Notes: a model not told the origin generated them from the letters alone. A DNA stretch of 64,000 nucleotides from Pseudomonas yamanorum (GCF_013386765.1 NZ_JACARE010000056.1:17306-81305), one strand, 5' to 3'. Positions 1 to 8,939 are shown, numbered from the stretch's first letter. Numbers and translations are program-made.

Positions 1-762
1 GCGCCACCGGAAGCGGCGGGCATGACCTTCTCCGAATCCGGGCCGGTGCCGTCCCAGGGCAACATCGCCCAGCAGATCTTCTGGTACACCGCGTTTACCG
101 CCGACATGACCAAGCCGGGCCTGCCGGTGGTGAACGCCGACGGCACGCCGAAATGGCGCATGGCCCCATCGCCGGTCGGGCCGTATTGGGAAAAGGGCAT
201 GAAGAAGGGTTATCAGGACGTGGGCTCCTGGACCTTCCTCAAGTCGACGCCCGAGAAGCAGAAACTCGCGGCCTGGCTGTACGCGCAGTTCGTGACCTCG
301 AAAACCGTGTCGCTGAAGAAAACCATCGTGGGCCTGACGCCGATTCGTGAGTCGGACATCAACTCCCAGGCCATGACCGACCTGGCGCCGAAGCTCGGTG
401 GCCTGGTGGAGTTCTACCGCAGCCCGGCCCGGGTGGAATGGACCCCGACCGGTACCAACGTGCCGGACTATCCACGCTTGGCGCAATTGTGGTGGAGCCA
501 TATTTCGGAAGCGGCCAGCGGGGAGAAGACGCCGCAGCAGGCACTGGATGGCTTGGCCAAAGACCAGGACGCGATCATGACGCGCCTGGAACGCTCCAAG
601 GTGCAGCCGATTTGCGGGCCGAAGATGAACGAGGAGCGGGATGCGCAGTACTGGTTTGACCAGCCGGGTGCACCGAAGCCGAAGCTGGCCAATGAGAAGC
701 CGCAGGGTGAGACGGTCAGCTATAACGAGTTGCTCAAGTCGTGGGAGGCGGCGCGCAAATAA
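1..762 (+). CDS. ABC transporter substrate-binding protein, 3' part (carbohydrate/glycerol type)
   Basis: The reading frame is open from the first base, so only the C-terminal 253 residues are in the window. The protein resembles the large family-1 extracellular solute-binding proteins (about 580 residues) that serve glycerol or carbohydrate ABC importers in pseudomonads. Such proteins bind substrate in the periplasm and deliver it to the permease. Visible signs are the aromatic-rich segments QIFWYTAF and GPYWEKG, the DVGSWTFLKSTPEKQKLAAW helix region and a long charged C-terminal tail. The partner permease and ATPase genes would lie to the left. The substrate cannot be assigned from this fragment. 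The gene runs convergently into the batD end, with a REP pair between them. Confidence 0.8.
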   Translation, partial: APPEAAGMTFSESGPVPSQGNIAQQIFWYTAFTADMTKPGLPVVNADGTPKWRMAPSPVGPYWEKGMKKGYQDVGSWTFLKSTPEKQKLAAWLYAQFVTSKTVSLKKTIVGLTPIRESDINSQAMTDLAPKLGGLVEFYRSPARVEWTPTGTNVPDYPRLAQLWWSHISEAASGEKTPQQALDGLAKDQDAIMTRLERSKVQPICGPKMNEERDAQYWFDQPGAPKPKLANEKPQGETVSYNELLKSWEAARK

Positions 763-785
763 CCCAAACGCAGCAGATCAAAAAA

Positions 786-908
786 TGTGGGAGCCAGGCT
801 TTTGTGGGAGCCGGGCTTGCCCGCGATGCAGGCACCTCGGTCTGTCAGCCAGACCGCGGTGATGCCATCGCAGGCAAGCCAGCTCTCACATAAGCCCGGT
901 TCCCACAT
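786..908. repeat. REP/REPIN-like inverted pair (GTGGGAG family)
   Basis: A GTGGGAGCCGGGCTTGCCCGCGATG arm at about 804 is matched by an inverted arm (CATCGCAGGCAAGCCAGCT) at about 865-883. An extra partial arm precedes it (GTGGGAGCCAGGCTT at 787). Outer ends read GTGGGAG and TCCCAC. The element sits between two convergent genes, the usual location of Pseudomonas REPINs. It is more degenerate than the three other copies in the window. Confidence 0.8.
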
Positions 909-936
909 TGGGTTTCTGGTGTTGGTAAAAGAGGGG

Positions 937-2577
937 CTACTTGGGATACAGCGGCGGCAAGCTGGTGCTGTCGCCCGCAGGGTCCTGCTCGCGCTCCGCC
1001 ATCGGAATCGCCTTCACCGCCCGCCACAATTCCTCACCCTGCCAATACTGCCCCGTCTCGCTGTAGAGCGCGCCATTCAACCCGTCCAATGCATCCGACA
1101 GCGGCACAAACCGTGCGGCCATGTCGGCCAGGGTCTCCGGCTGTTGCCGTGCCCAGGCATCCAGTGCCTGGCGCGTGGCTTGCGGGTCGTTGGCCTGGCT
1201 CGCGCGCTTGAGGTCGTCCAGCAACGTACGCGGGCTCGGGCCGGTCTGGGCGGCACGCAGGATCGCCGGCTGCCAGCGCGCACGCCACCACAAGCCGAAG
1301 CCCAGCAGGGTGGTGCAGGCCAGGATCAGGCTGGTCAGTTGCCAGATCCACAGGCTGTCGTTGTCCGGTGCGGTGATCACGGTCGGGCTGGCCGGTGTGT
1401 CCACCACCAGGCTCGGGTTGGTCGCCACTTGCAGGGTGCGCGCCGGCAGGCTGGTGCGTTCCAGGTGGTCTTCGTGGGTGTTCCACCACACCACTTCCAC
1501 CGCCGGCAGCTCCAGTGCTCCGACGCGGTTGGGCACCAGGGCTTCGCGGTCTTCGCGGCTGCCGATCAGGCCGCGGTCGTTGTTCTGGTTGCTCAGCACC
1601 GGCTGGTCCGGGTAGCGGCGCAGGCCGGGAATGTCGCTCAGGGCCAGTGGCGGCAGTTGCGCGCCGGCCAGGCCTTCGGCTTTCAGGGTCAGGCTGCGGG
1701 TCAGGGAGTCGCCGACCTGTACATGGTCCGGCTCGGGGTTCCAGCTTTCAGTGAGGGTCAGGCTGCGTGCCGGCAGCCAGGGTGCGTCCGCCGGGTAGGC
1801 AGCCGGCTTGGCCTTGACGGTCAGCGACAACTCCGGCGAGCTGACGTGGATCAGCTTGCCGGGCTTGGAGCCTTGGGGGTTGTTGTCCTGGGCGGGCCGT
1901 GGCTCCACCAGGGTGGCGCTGAATGTCTGCGTCGGGATCGTCAGCGTGCCACTGTGCTGCGGGTAGATCGCATAGCGGGTTTCGATCACGCCATGGCGAA
2001 TGCCGTTGATGACTTTCTCGTAGGTGCGCGACTCACCCAGTTGCTCGATGCGGGTATCGGCGACCTGCAACGGCGTGAGGCTGCTGTCGTCATACAGCGA
2101 CACCGAGTGGTAGACGCGCAGGGTCAGCAGCGCCTGGGCCTGGACGTAGACGCTGTCCTGGTCGAGGCTGGTTTCGATAAATACCGGGGCCAGTTGGGCC
2201 TCGGTGTTCTGGCTGACGGTTTCCACCACTTGCAGGGTGATCGGCTGGGTCTTGAGTTCGCCGATCTGCAACGGCGGAATCACCACGGTGCCGTTTTCCT
2301 TGGGCAGCAGGGTGATGATCCAGCGGGTGGTGGCGTGGTTGTCGCCCCCCAGGGTGGTGAGCTGGTTGATCTGGCGGGTGCCGCTGACTTCAAACAGCGG
2401 GTCGAGGGGCGCCAGGTCCGGTTTGCCGAACAGCGTGACGTCGTTGGACTCCACCGTCAGCTCCACTGTCTCCCCGGAATTGATGCGGCTGCGGTCGACA
2501 CTGGCCACCAGGCCGGCAGCCTGGGCCTGGCTGGCCCACAACGCGAGGGTGAGAAGAAGGGCGGTGCAGCGGTTCAT
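937..2577 (-). CDS. batD: BatD family protein (oxygen tolerance / aerotolerance)
   Basis: Last gene of the moxR-bat operon. BatD proteins are envelope proteins of unknown biochemical function, linked with BatA/BatB to stress or oxygen tolerance. The 546-residue product has an N-terminal signal peptide (hydrophobic LLLTLALWASQAQA, then residues AAG). Beta-rich repeats follow, starting DRSRINSGETVELTVES. A single membrane segment lies near residue 415-435 (LWIWQLTSLILACTTLLGFGLWW), with a cytoplasmic helical tail. Its start overlaps the stop of batB by 4 bp, so translation is probably coupled. Length and architecture are normal for the family. Confidence 0.9.
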   Translation of the reverse strand: MNRCTALLLTLALWASQAQAAGLVASVDRSRINSGETVELTVESNDVTLFGKPDLAPLDPLFEVSGTRQINQLTTLGGDNHATTRWIITLLPKENGTVVIPPLQIGELKTQPITLQVVETVSQNTEAQLAPVFIETSLDQDSVYVQAQALLTLRVYHSVSLYDDSSLTPLQVADTRIEQLGESRTYEKVINGIRHGVIETRYAIYPQHSGTLTIPTQTFSATLVEPRPAQDNNPQGSKPGKLIHVSSPELSLTVKAKPAAYPADAPWLPARSLTLTESWNPEPDHVQVGDSLTRSLTLKAEGLAGAQLPPLALSDIPGLRRYPDQPVLSNQNNDRGLIGSREDREALVPNRVGALELPAVEVVWWNTHEDHLERTSLPARTLQVATNPSLVVDTPASPTVITAPDNDSLWIWQLTSLILACTTLLGFGLWWRARWQPAILRAAQTGPSPRTLLDDLKRASQANDPQATRQALDAWARQQPETLADMAARFVPLSDALDGLNGALYSETGQYWQGEELWRAVKAIPMAEREQDPAGDSTSLPPLYPK

Positions 2578-4316
2578 CGAGTCTTGTCCTGATGTTGTTG
2601 CTGTTCGTACCAGAATTTGCGTCGCAGCAGCTCACCGGGGTTGTCCGGGATCTGCCGCAGCCATTGTTCCAGGGCCTGGCGCTGTTCGCCTTCCAGCGTC
2701 CCGTCGGCGGGGCGCAGGGGCGGTGTGGTGGTTTGCTCGTCCCCCAACTCGCTGCCGGGTACCTCGTTGCTGCCGGCGTGGGGCGTGGCGCCGGTTTGGG
2801 TGTCGGTGGCGCCGGGCTGGCCCTGGCCTTGGGACGTCTGCTCGCCACCGGTGGCGGTCTGGCTGCTGGCGCCCGGTTGCGCAGTCTGGCCGGGTTGCGT
2901 GGTTTCGTCATCCTCGTTTTTCGCAGGTTTGGCCGGCTCGGTTTTTTCCGGTTCCTGCTGCATCAGACTTTCCACCAGGGCTTTGTTCTTCAACGCTGGC
3001 TGCAAGTCTGGCTGGGCTTCGAGGGCTTGTTCGTAGGCGTCGATCGCCGCTTCCAGCTCGCCGCTTTTGGCCAGGGCATTGCCTCGATTGTAGTGGGAAT
3101 AGGCGTCGCTGCCTTCGGCAAAACGCTTGCCGGCTTCGGCGTAGTTGCCTGCTTCGTACAGTGCGACGCCTTGCCATTGCGGGTCTTCGAAATGTTCGGC
3201 GGCCTCGGCCGGGCGTTTTTGCTTGAGCAGCAATTGGCCCTGTTGGTCCGGGCGCAGCCACAGGTCCTGGAAGTCGAAGGCGTAGCTGGGCTGCGGCGCG
3301 CCCAACAGCAGTAACGGCAGGCAGAACAGCCAGCCGCGGCGCCCGGCGCAGGCGGCGAGCAGCAGCAGTGGCAGGAGCAGCCAATAACCCTGGTCGGCCC
3401 AGGTGTCGAGGTGCAGCAGTTGGCCGTCATTGCGCAGGCTTTGCGGGCCGTCCAGCAGGCCCAGGCTGCGCAGGTCCTTGTCGTCCAGGCGCGCCTGGCG
3501 GTAGCGGCCGCCCATCTCGCTGGCGAAGGCCTTGAGGGTCGGGCTGTCGAGGCGCGGCACGAGGATTGCGCCTTGGGCGTCCTTGAGGAATTCACCGCTC
3601 TCCTGGGTCACCGGCGTGCCTTCGCGGCTGCCGATACCGAGGATCGACAGGCTCGGTGCCTGGCTACCTTGCAACTGCAGGCGAATGCCCTGGCGTTCCT
3701 GCTTGGACAGCGACGAGCCAATCAGCAGCAGTCGACCCTGGCCCAGGCCGCCATGCTTGAGCAGGCTCAGGGCTTTTTCCACGGCCAGGTCGGCGCGGTG
3801 GCCGGGCTCGGGCATGATCGAGGGGCGCAGGGCTTCCAGCAGGTTATGGCTGGTGGCCAGGTCGTCCGAAAGCGGCACCAGGGTGTGGGCGCTGCCGGCG
3901 TAGACCACGATGGCGGTCTGCGCATCGCTGCGGGCCTGGAGCAGGTCGAACAGCTTGCGCCGCGCCTGTTCGAGGCGGTTGGGCGGGCTGTCGGTGGCGA
4001 GCATTTCCGGGGTCAGTTCCAGCAGCACCACCAGCGGGTCGGCGGGTTTCTGGCTGGACTGTTCGACGCGCTCCCAGCTCGGACCAAGCAACGCCAGCAC
4101 GGCCAGCAGCCAGGCAATCCCAAGCACCACCCACGGCGATTTGCTTTCCCGGCCACTGCCGCCGCTGAGCAGCGCGGCATGGAAGGCTGGTGGCAGGATC
4201 ATCTGCCAGCGCCCGGCGCGTTTCTGGCGGTGCCACAACTGCCACAGCAACCAGCCGAGCAGCGGCAGCAGCAATAGCCACCAGGGGCGGAACCAGTGGG
4301 GCCACAGGGCGATCAT
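2574..4316 (-). CDS. batB: BatB-like VWA plus TPR membrane protein
   Basis: I chose the ATG at 4316 because it overlaps the batA stop in an ATGA. The longer frame upstream would begin inside batA. The 580-residue protein has two N-terminal membrane segments (about residues 11-28 and 62-79), a von Willebrand A domain and a further hydrophobic segment near 330. TPR helices span roughly 390-460 (HYNRGNALAKSGELEAAIDA). The C-terminal tail is rich in Gln, Thr and Gly. It looks like a fusion of the classical BatB (VWA) and BatC (TPR) functions. The metal-site motif is degenerate: where DxSxS is expected the sequence reads E100-L-T-P-E104, so classical MIDAS metal binding is doubtful. Confidence 0.88.
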   Translation of the reverse strand: MIALWPHWFRPWWLLLLPLLGWLLWQLWHRQKRAGRWQMILPPAFHAALLSGGSGRESKSPWVVLGIAWLLAVLALLGPSWERVEQSSQKPADPLVVLLELTPEMLATDSPPNRLEQARRKLFDLLQARSDAQTAIVVYAGSAHTLVPLSDDLATSHNLLEALRPSIMPEPGHRADLAVEKALSLLKHGGLGQGRLLLIGSSLSKQERQGIRLQLQGSQAPSLSILGIGSREGTPVTQESGEFLKDAQGAILVPRLDSPTLKAFASEMGGRYRQARLDDKDLRSLGLLDGPQSLRNDGQLLHLDTWADQGYWLLLPLLLLAACAGRRGWLFCLPLLLLGAPQPSYAFDFQDLWLRPDQQGQLLLKQKRPAEAAEHFEDPQWQGVALYEAGNYAEAGKRFAEGSDAYSHYNRGNALAKSGELEAAIDAYEQALEAQPDLQPALKNKALVESLMQQEPEKTEPAKPAKNEDDETTQPGQTAQPGASSQTATGGEQTSQGQGQPGATDTQTGATPHAGSNEVPGSELGDEQTTTPPLRPADGTLEGEQRQALEQWLRQIPDNPGELLRRKFWYEQQQHQDKTR

Positions 4317-5401
4317 CGACGCCTCCGCAAACGCAGGCGTTTGAGGCGTTCGCGCCATTCAGTATTGGGTTGCAGGAAACGGCCCTTGCTCGAGAGTTTG
4401 TTGAACAGGCGTTGCAGGGCGTTATCCGGCCAGCGCTCCTGGATCACCAGCAGCATGCTGAGGATCAGCGCCAACGCCAGCGGCGCGCTGTACAGCGCCT
4501 GGGCGGGGCGGGCCTGGGTTGGTTGCTGGGCCACGGGTTCGAGCTGGTCGAGGGTTTCCTTGATCTTCAGCAGTTCGTTACCGTCGCGGGCGCGGAAGTA
4601 GCGGCCCCCGGTGGCCTCGGCGATGGCCTTGAGGGCCGGCTCGTCGAGGTCCAGGCTCGGGTTGACGCCGAGGATGCCCAGGGAGCCGGTTTGTTCCGGG
4701 TCGGCGCCGATGCCGATCGGGTAGATTTTCACGCCTTCCTCGGCGGCCAGGCGGGCGGCGGTCAGCGGGTCGATTTCGCCGGCATTGTTGGCGCCGTCGG
4801 TGACCAGGATCAGCACCCGGCTTTGGGCCGGACGCTGGCGTAGGCGCTTGAGGGCCAGGCCGATGGCGTCGCCGATCGCGGTGTTTTTGCCGGCAATGCC
4901 GATTTTTGCTTCATCGAGCCAGGTACGCACGGTGCGCCGGTCGAAGGTCAGCGGCGCTTGCAGATAAGCCTGGCTGCCGAACAGGATCAATCCTACACGG
5001 TCGCCTTCGCGGCCTTCGAGGAAATCCCCCAGCAGGTGCTTGACCAGGCTCAGGCGGCTGACGTCTTCTTCCTGCCACTGCATATCGGGGAAGTCCATCG
5101 AGCCGGAGACGTCCACCGCCACCAGCAAATCGCGGCCACTGGCGGCAATCGGCAGCGGTTCGCCGAGCCATTCCGGGCGGGCGGATGCGGTCAACAGCAA
5201 TAGCCACAGGAATACGAACGGCGCTTGCTGGCGCCAGCCCGGCAGGTTGACCCGCGCACGGCGTCGGGCCAGGCCTTCGAGGTCGCTGAGGAAGCTGACT
5301 TTCAGCGCCGGCTCGCCGCTGTCGGCCACCGGCAAGATGAGCCGCAGCAACCACGGCAAGGGCAACAGGGCAAAGATCCACGGCCAGGCGAACTCAAACA
5401 T
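4313..5401 (-). CDS. batA: BatA-type VWA domain membrane protein
   Basis: The 362-residue protein has N-terminal hydrophobic segments at about 6-24 and 61-72. A VWA domain carries an intact MIDAS motif D97-V-S-G-S101, with TDGANNAG further on. One C-terminal membrane segment lies near 305-325 (SAPLALALILSMLLVIQ), followed by a very basic tail ending LRLRRRR. VWA domains bind a metal and mediate protein-protein contacts; MoxR ATPases are thought to act on such partners. It overlaps DUF4381 by 8 bp upstream and batB by 4 bp downstream, consistent with one polycistronic mRNA. Confidence 0.93.
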   Translation of the reverse strand: MFEFAWPWIFALLPLPWLLRLILPVADSGEPALKVSFLSDLEGLARRRARVNLPGWRQQAPFVFLWLLLLTASARPEWLGEPLPIAASGRDLLVAVDVSGSMDFPDMQWQEEDVSRLSLVKHLLGDFLEGREGDRVGLILFGSQAYLQAPLTFDRRTVRTWLDEAKIGIAGKNTAIGDAIGLALKRLRQRPAQSRVLILVTDGANNAGEIDPLTAARLAAEEGVKIYPIGIGADPEQTGSLGILGVNPSLDLDEPALKAIAEATGGRYFRARDGNELLKIKETLDQLEPVAQQPTQARPAQALYSAPLALALILSMLLVIQERWPDNALQRLFNKLSSKGRFLQPNTEWRERLKRLRLRRRR

Positions 5402-5888
5402 GTTTGCGAATCCAGGTGTCGACGGCCTGGGTCAGGCCGGCGATGGCCTTGTCGTCGAGTTTGCATTCGGGCTTGTAGGCGCCTTCTACCAGCACCATCC
5501 AGCGGGTCAGGCCGGCGGCGGGGCAACGGTTGTCGAGGAACGCCAGCCACTTGCGGCCGTTGAGGGTGTGGCTCTGGCTGTAGGGGTAGTCGTTGCGGCA
5601 CAGGCGTTTGAGCAGACCGTTGAGTTGTTGCAGCCAGGCACCGGCGGGCGCGCCGTCGTAGGGTTTGGGCATCAGCGCCAGCTCGGCGAGGGCAGCGATG
5701 CGCAGCGGGTCCAGGGGTTGCTCGGCGCGCGCCAGCGGGCGCTTGGCCGGCAGGAAGCGGCGCAGCCACCACAGGCCCCAGCCCGCCAGCGGGATGATCA
5801 GCAGCAACAGCCACCAGCCCGGCGCCGGCGGCCAAAAGCCGATCACCGGTGGGGCGATCAAGGGTTGCAGTTGGTCGAGGCCGCTCAT
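5394..5888 (-). CDS. DUF4381 family membrane protein
   Basis: The 164-residue protein has one membrane segment at about residues 22-45 (PGWWLLLLIIPLAGWGLWWL) and a soluble C-terminal part. DUF4381 proteins occur almost only in moxR-bat operons between the DUF58 gene and batA, exactly as here. Their function is unknown. The start overlaps the DUF58 stop by 4 bp (ATGA) and the end overlaps batA by 8 bp. Confidence 0.88.
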   Translation of the reverse strand: MSGLDQLQPLIAPPVIGFWPPAPGWWLLLLIIPLAGWGLWWLRRFLPAKRPLARAEQPLDPLRIAALAELALMPKPYDGAPAGAWLQQLNGLLKRLCRNDYPYSQSHTLNGRKWLAFLDNRCPAAGLTRWMVLVEGAYKPECKLDDKAIAGLTQAVDTWIRKHV

Positions 5889-6817
5889 TGCTTTTTAACC
5901 GGGCGTTGCGGGTTCAGGTATTCGCGCAGTTGCTCGACCATTTCACCCTGGGTGCTCAAGGGCATCAACAGCACCCGCAGCTTTTGCGCGAGCAATTCCC
6001 AGCGCGCGCTGCGGGCTTCGGCCTGGGCCTTGTAGGCCTGGCGCAGATCAAAGTTCAGGGTGTCCAGTTCCAGTTGAGCACCGCGTTCGGCGAAACGCAG
6101 CAGCCCGGCGGCGGGCAGGGCGTGGTCCAGCGGGTCGGAGACCGGCAACAGCAGCAGGTCGCAGTGGCGCGACAACAGGCTCAGCTGTTGCTCGGCGCCT
6201 TCGGTCAGGGCGCGTTCGTCGCAGATCACAATCACCAGGCTGCCCGGGCGCAGTACTTCCCGGGCCCGGCGCAAGGCCATGCCGAGGGCGTCGGCTTCGG
6301 GGCGACGTTCGGTGTTGAGGCTCTGGTTGACCCGCACCAGGCGGTTGAGCAGTTGCAGCAGGCTCTGCTTGCTGCGACGGGGTTTGATTTCGTAGTGCTC
6401 GCTGTCGCCGAACACCAGGCCGCCAACCCGGTCGTTATGGCCGAGCGCGGCCCAGCCGATCAGGCTCGCCGCCTGGGCCGCCAGCACCGACTTGAACATC
6501 TGCCCCGAGCCGAAAAACAGCCGGCAGCTTTGCTCCACCATGATGAAGATCGGCCGTTCGCGTTCTTCATGGAACAGCTTGGTATGGGGTTCCTGGGTGC
6601 GTGCGGTGACGCGCCAGTCGATGGTGCGCACATCGTCGCCGGCCTGGTACACCCGCACCTGGTCGAAGTCGACCCCGCGCCCGCGCAGTTTCGAGTGGTG
6701 CAGGCCGATCAGCGGGCTGCGCTGGCTCGGCGTGGAAAACAGCTGCACTTCCCGCACGCGATGGCGCATCTCGATCAATTCGCTCAGGGTGACACGGGTT
6801 CCATCGCCAGCGTTCAT
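5885..6817 (-). CDS. DUF58 domain protein (MoxR partner)
   Basis: The product is 310 residues from the ATG at 6817; a TTG at 6826 overlapping the moxR stop is the alternative start. It carries the DUF58 signature GDDVRTIDWRVTARTQEPH near residue 70, followed by a VWA-like fold with a non-canonical metal site (IFIMVEQS). DUF58 proteins accompany MoxR ATPases and are presumed targets or adaptors. No membrane segment is evident, unlike some family members that have an N-terminal one. Confidence 0.9.
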   Translation of the reverse strand: MNAGDGTRVTLSELIEMRHRVREVQLFSTPSQRSPLIGLHHSKLRGRGVDFDQVRVYQAGDDVRTIDWRVTARTQEPHTKLFHEERERPIFIMVEQSCRLFFGSGQMFKSVLAAQAASLIGWAALGHNDRVGGLVFGDSEHYEIKPRRSKQSLLQLLNRLVRVNQSLNTERRPEADALGMALRRAREVLRPGSLVIVICDERALTEGAEQQLSLLSRHCDLLLLPVSDPLDHALPAAGLLRFAERGAQLELDTLNFDLRQAYKAQAEARSARWELLAQKLRVLLMPLSTQGEMVEQLREYLNPQRPVKKQ

Positions 6818-6822
6818 GGGCG

Positions 6823-7782
6823 TCAAGCGACGGCAACGACGTCGAGAATGCGTTGCACCACGCGGTCCTGGTCGATACCGGCCGCTTCAGCCTCGAACGA
6901 CAGAATGATGCGGTGGCGCAGCACGTCGAACAGCACCGCCTGGATGTCTTCCGGGCTGACGAAATCGCGACCGGCCAGCCAGGCGTGCGCCCGGGCGCAG
7001 CGGTCCAGGGCAATCGAGCCACGGGGGCTGGCGCCGTAGGCAATCCACTCGGCCATTTCCGGGTCGAACTTGGCCGGGGTGCGGGTGGCCATCACCAGTT
7101 GCACCAGGTATTCCTCCACCGCGTCGGCCATATACAGGCCAAGGATTTCCTTGCGGGCGGCGAAGATCGCCTGCTGGCTGACCCGGCGTTCGGGCTTGGT
7201 TTCACCGTTGAGGGCTTCGCCACGGGCCTGCTGCAGGATGCGGCGCTCGACGGCGGCGTCGGGGAAACCGATTTTCACGTGCATCAGGAAGCGGTCGAGC
7301 TGGGCTTCAGGCAACGGGTAGGTGCCTTCCTGCTCGATCGGGTTTTGCGTGGCCATCACCAGGAACAACGGCGACAGCTCATAGGTACTGCGTCCGACAC
7401 TGACCTGACGCTCGGCCATGGCTTCGAGCAAGGCAGACTGCACCTTGGCCGGGGCGCGGTTGATTTCGTCCGCCAGCACCAGGTTGTGGAAAATCGGGCC
7501 TTGCTGGAACACGAAGCTGCCGGTTTCCGGGCGATAAATCTCGGTGCCGGTGATGTCGGCGGGCAGCAGGTCGGGGGTGAACTGGATGCGATGGAACTGT
7601 GCTTCGATCCCTTCGGCAAGTTCCTTGATGGCCTTGGTCTTGGCCAAGCCGGGAGCGCCTTCAACCAGCATGTGGCCATCGGCGAGCAGGGCAATGAGCA
7701 AGCGCTCGATGAGTTTTTCCTGGCCGAGAATCTGCGTTGAAAGAAAGGTTCGCAGCGCAAGCAGCGCTTCACGATGTTCCAT
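6823..7782 (-). CDS. MoxR family AAA+ ATPase
   Basis: First gene of the six-gene bat operon. The 319-residue protein has Walker A G42-A-P-G-L-A-K-T49, Walker B LVLADEIN near residue 107, sensor-1 ATQNP and the arginine-finger region LPEAQLDRF, all typical of MoxR. These ATPases act as chaperones for assembly or maturation of VWA-containing partners, here BatA, BatB and the DUF58 protein. The operon promoter should lie in 7783-7940. I see no convincing sigma-70 pair there by eye. Confidence 0.95.
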   Translation of the reverse strand: MEHREALLALRTFLSTQILGQEKLIERLLIALLADGHMLVEGAPGLAKTKAIKELAEGIEAQFHRIQFTPDLLPADITGTEIYRPETGSFVFQQGPIFHNLVLADEINRAPAKVQSALLEAMAERQVSVGRSTYELSPLFLVMATQNPIEQEGTYPLPEAQLDRFLMHVKIGFPDAAVERRILQQARGEALNGETKPERRVSQQAIFAARKEILGLYMADAVEEYLVQLVMATRTPAKFDPEMAEWIAYGASPRGSIALDRCARAHAWLAGRDFVSPEDIQAVLFDVLRHRIILSFEAEAAGIDQDRVVQRILDVVAVA

Positions 7783-8113
7783 CGATGACGGTTCCTGGAG
7801 AGGTGAGCCCGGGCGTTGTCAAAAACGCCAGGGCCTGGGGGGCTTACTTTAATGCATCAGAGGGGGTGGCGACTAACGGCACAGGGGGTATTTTTTGGGA
7901 ATTGTGGGAAATGTCCGAGGTTTTTACAGGCTGACTCCGGCCTGTGTGGTGAGGGAGCTTGCTATGTGGCGAGGGAGCTTGCTCCCGTTGGGCTGCGAAG
8001 CGGCCCCAAAACAGCGAACCGGGATCTGCCTGGAAAAATGCGGCGGCCTTATTGGGGCTGCTGCGCAGCCCAGCGGGAGCAAGCTCCCTCGCCACATTGA
8101 GCGGTTTTGGCAG
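7783..8113. other. Intergenic region, 331 bp, largely a REP pair
   Basis: The part next to moxR (7783-7940) should hold its promoter and is otherwise featureless by eye. The rest is filled by the second REP family at 7945-8096. I see no coding potential that survives comparison with the repeat. Confidence 0.6.
7945..8096. repeat. Second-family REP inverted pair (GTGGCGAGGGAGCTTGCTCCC)
   Basis: GTGGCGAGGGAGCTTGCTCCC starts at 7966, and its exact inverted copy GGGAGCAAGCTCCCTCGCCAC ends at about 8095. A further partial arm GTGGTGAGGGAGCTTGCT at 7946 abuts the left side. The two arms enclose GC-rich sequence that is itself partly inverted (GGGCTGCGAAGCGGCCCC and GGGGCTGCTGCGCAGCCC). This family differs in sequence from the GTGGGAGCTGGCTTGCC copies elsewhere in the window. 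Each arm is also internally palindromic (GGGAGCTTGCTCCC). Confidence 0.85.
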
Positions 8114-8470
8114 TCAGGCCCGGATATAGGTGCCGGTGCCTTTGAGAATGTTCTGCAGGGTTTCTTCCACTTCGGCCAAATCCGACTCCGCCGTGCCGTG
8201 GGTGATTTCCAGATGATCGTTGCCGCCCAGTGCGTCGGCGTCCGCCGCGCCAATCTCCACGAGCAATGTCGTGGCACCGAGGGTGATCTTCAGCCCGTCC
8301 AGGGTCGACGGCTCGTAATCCCAGGTGATTTCCACCTCATCCTCATCCGGATAACGGGTGACCATGAACATCTCGCCCTTGTCGCCGTGGCAGCAGAGCA
8401 TGGCCATGTTGTCTTCCTCGTCATCGCACGGGTTGACGATCAGGTGGGCGGTGGTCAGTTGCAGTGGCAT
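8114..8470 (-). CDS. Small acidic protein of unknown function
   Basis: I place the start at the ATG at 8470 (MPLQLTTAHLIV), giving 118 residues. The longer upstream frame has the composition of a non-coding extension. The protein is very acidic (CDDEEDN, YPDEDEVEITWDYEP, AESDLAEVEETLQ), has two adjacent cysteines after the first acidic cluster (MLCCHGDKGE) and has no signal peptide or membrane segment. I do not recognise a family. It looks like a soluble, conserved-type cytoplasmic protein and stands alone between moxR and gdhB. Confidence 0.7.
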   Translation of the reverse strand: MPLQLTTAHLIVNPCDDEEDNMAMLCCHGDKGEMFMVTRYPDEDEVEITWDYEPSTLDGLKITLGATTLLVEIGAADADALGGNDHLEITHGTAESDLAEVEETLQNILKGTGTYIRA

Positions 8471-8939
8471 GGTCAATCCTGTCTTGGGGGAGGGCGCAGC
8501 AGGGCAATTGTGCCATTGCGGCGAATTTTGTGCTGCATCGTGTGTCAGACCTTGTGGCATGACCTGGCGGGCAATATCAGTCATTTCCGGTACTCGGCGC
8601 CTCGGGATTTCTCTGAAAACACCCGGTTGCCCAAGTCGCAACCCGCCAGCAGCGTGCCGATGACCGAATATGTCGCAGCGTCGCAAGCAGCACGCTTCCT
8701 ACACTCGTTAAGCTGCGCAACGGATGTGCCTCGCCAGGAGTCTGACCTGCCCGTCGTACCGTCACCTGGCAAGCTGTACATCTTATGGAAGTTGAATGTG
8801 ACCTCATTGTCTTGTCCAGCTTCACCCACCTGTCACTCTGAATTCGTTACTGTAGACCGCGAACAGAGCTGACGGTCTCCCCGCAAGGGGATAACACGCG
8901 ACGCTTCCATCAATAACAAGCCCAAGCGGAGTACCACAG
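8471..8939. other. Intergenic region upstream of gdhB, 469 bp
   Basis: This stretch separates two divergent genes and should carry the promoters of both. Overlapping open frames of about 80 codons exist on the minus strand, but they use arginine- and serine-rich translations typical of non-coding high-G+C DNA, so I do not call them. A small hairpin TCCCCGCAAGGGGA lies at about 8877-8890, some 50 bp before the gdhB start. No convincing -35/-10 pair was identified. Confidence 0.5.

Noticed and set aside
787..2592. A 601-codon frame on the plus strand over batD
   Set aside because: Begins inside a REP element and mirrors batD; the protein is Gln/Arg/Val-rich without family features.
8577..8829. 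Two overlapping frames of 82 codons upstream of gdhB
   Set aside because: They overlap each other in different frames, have no ribosome site and no motif; the region fits a promoter region better.
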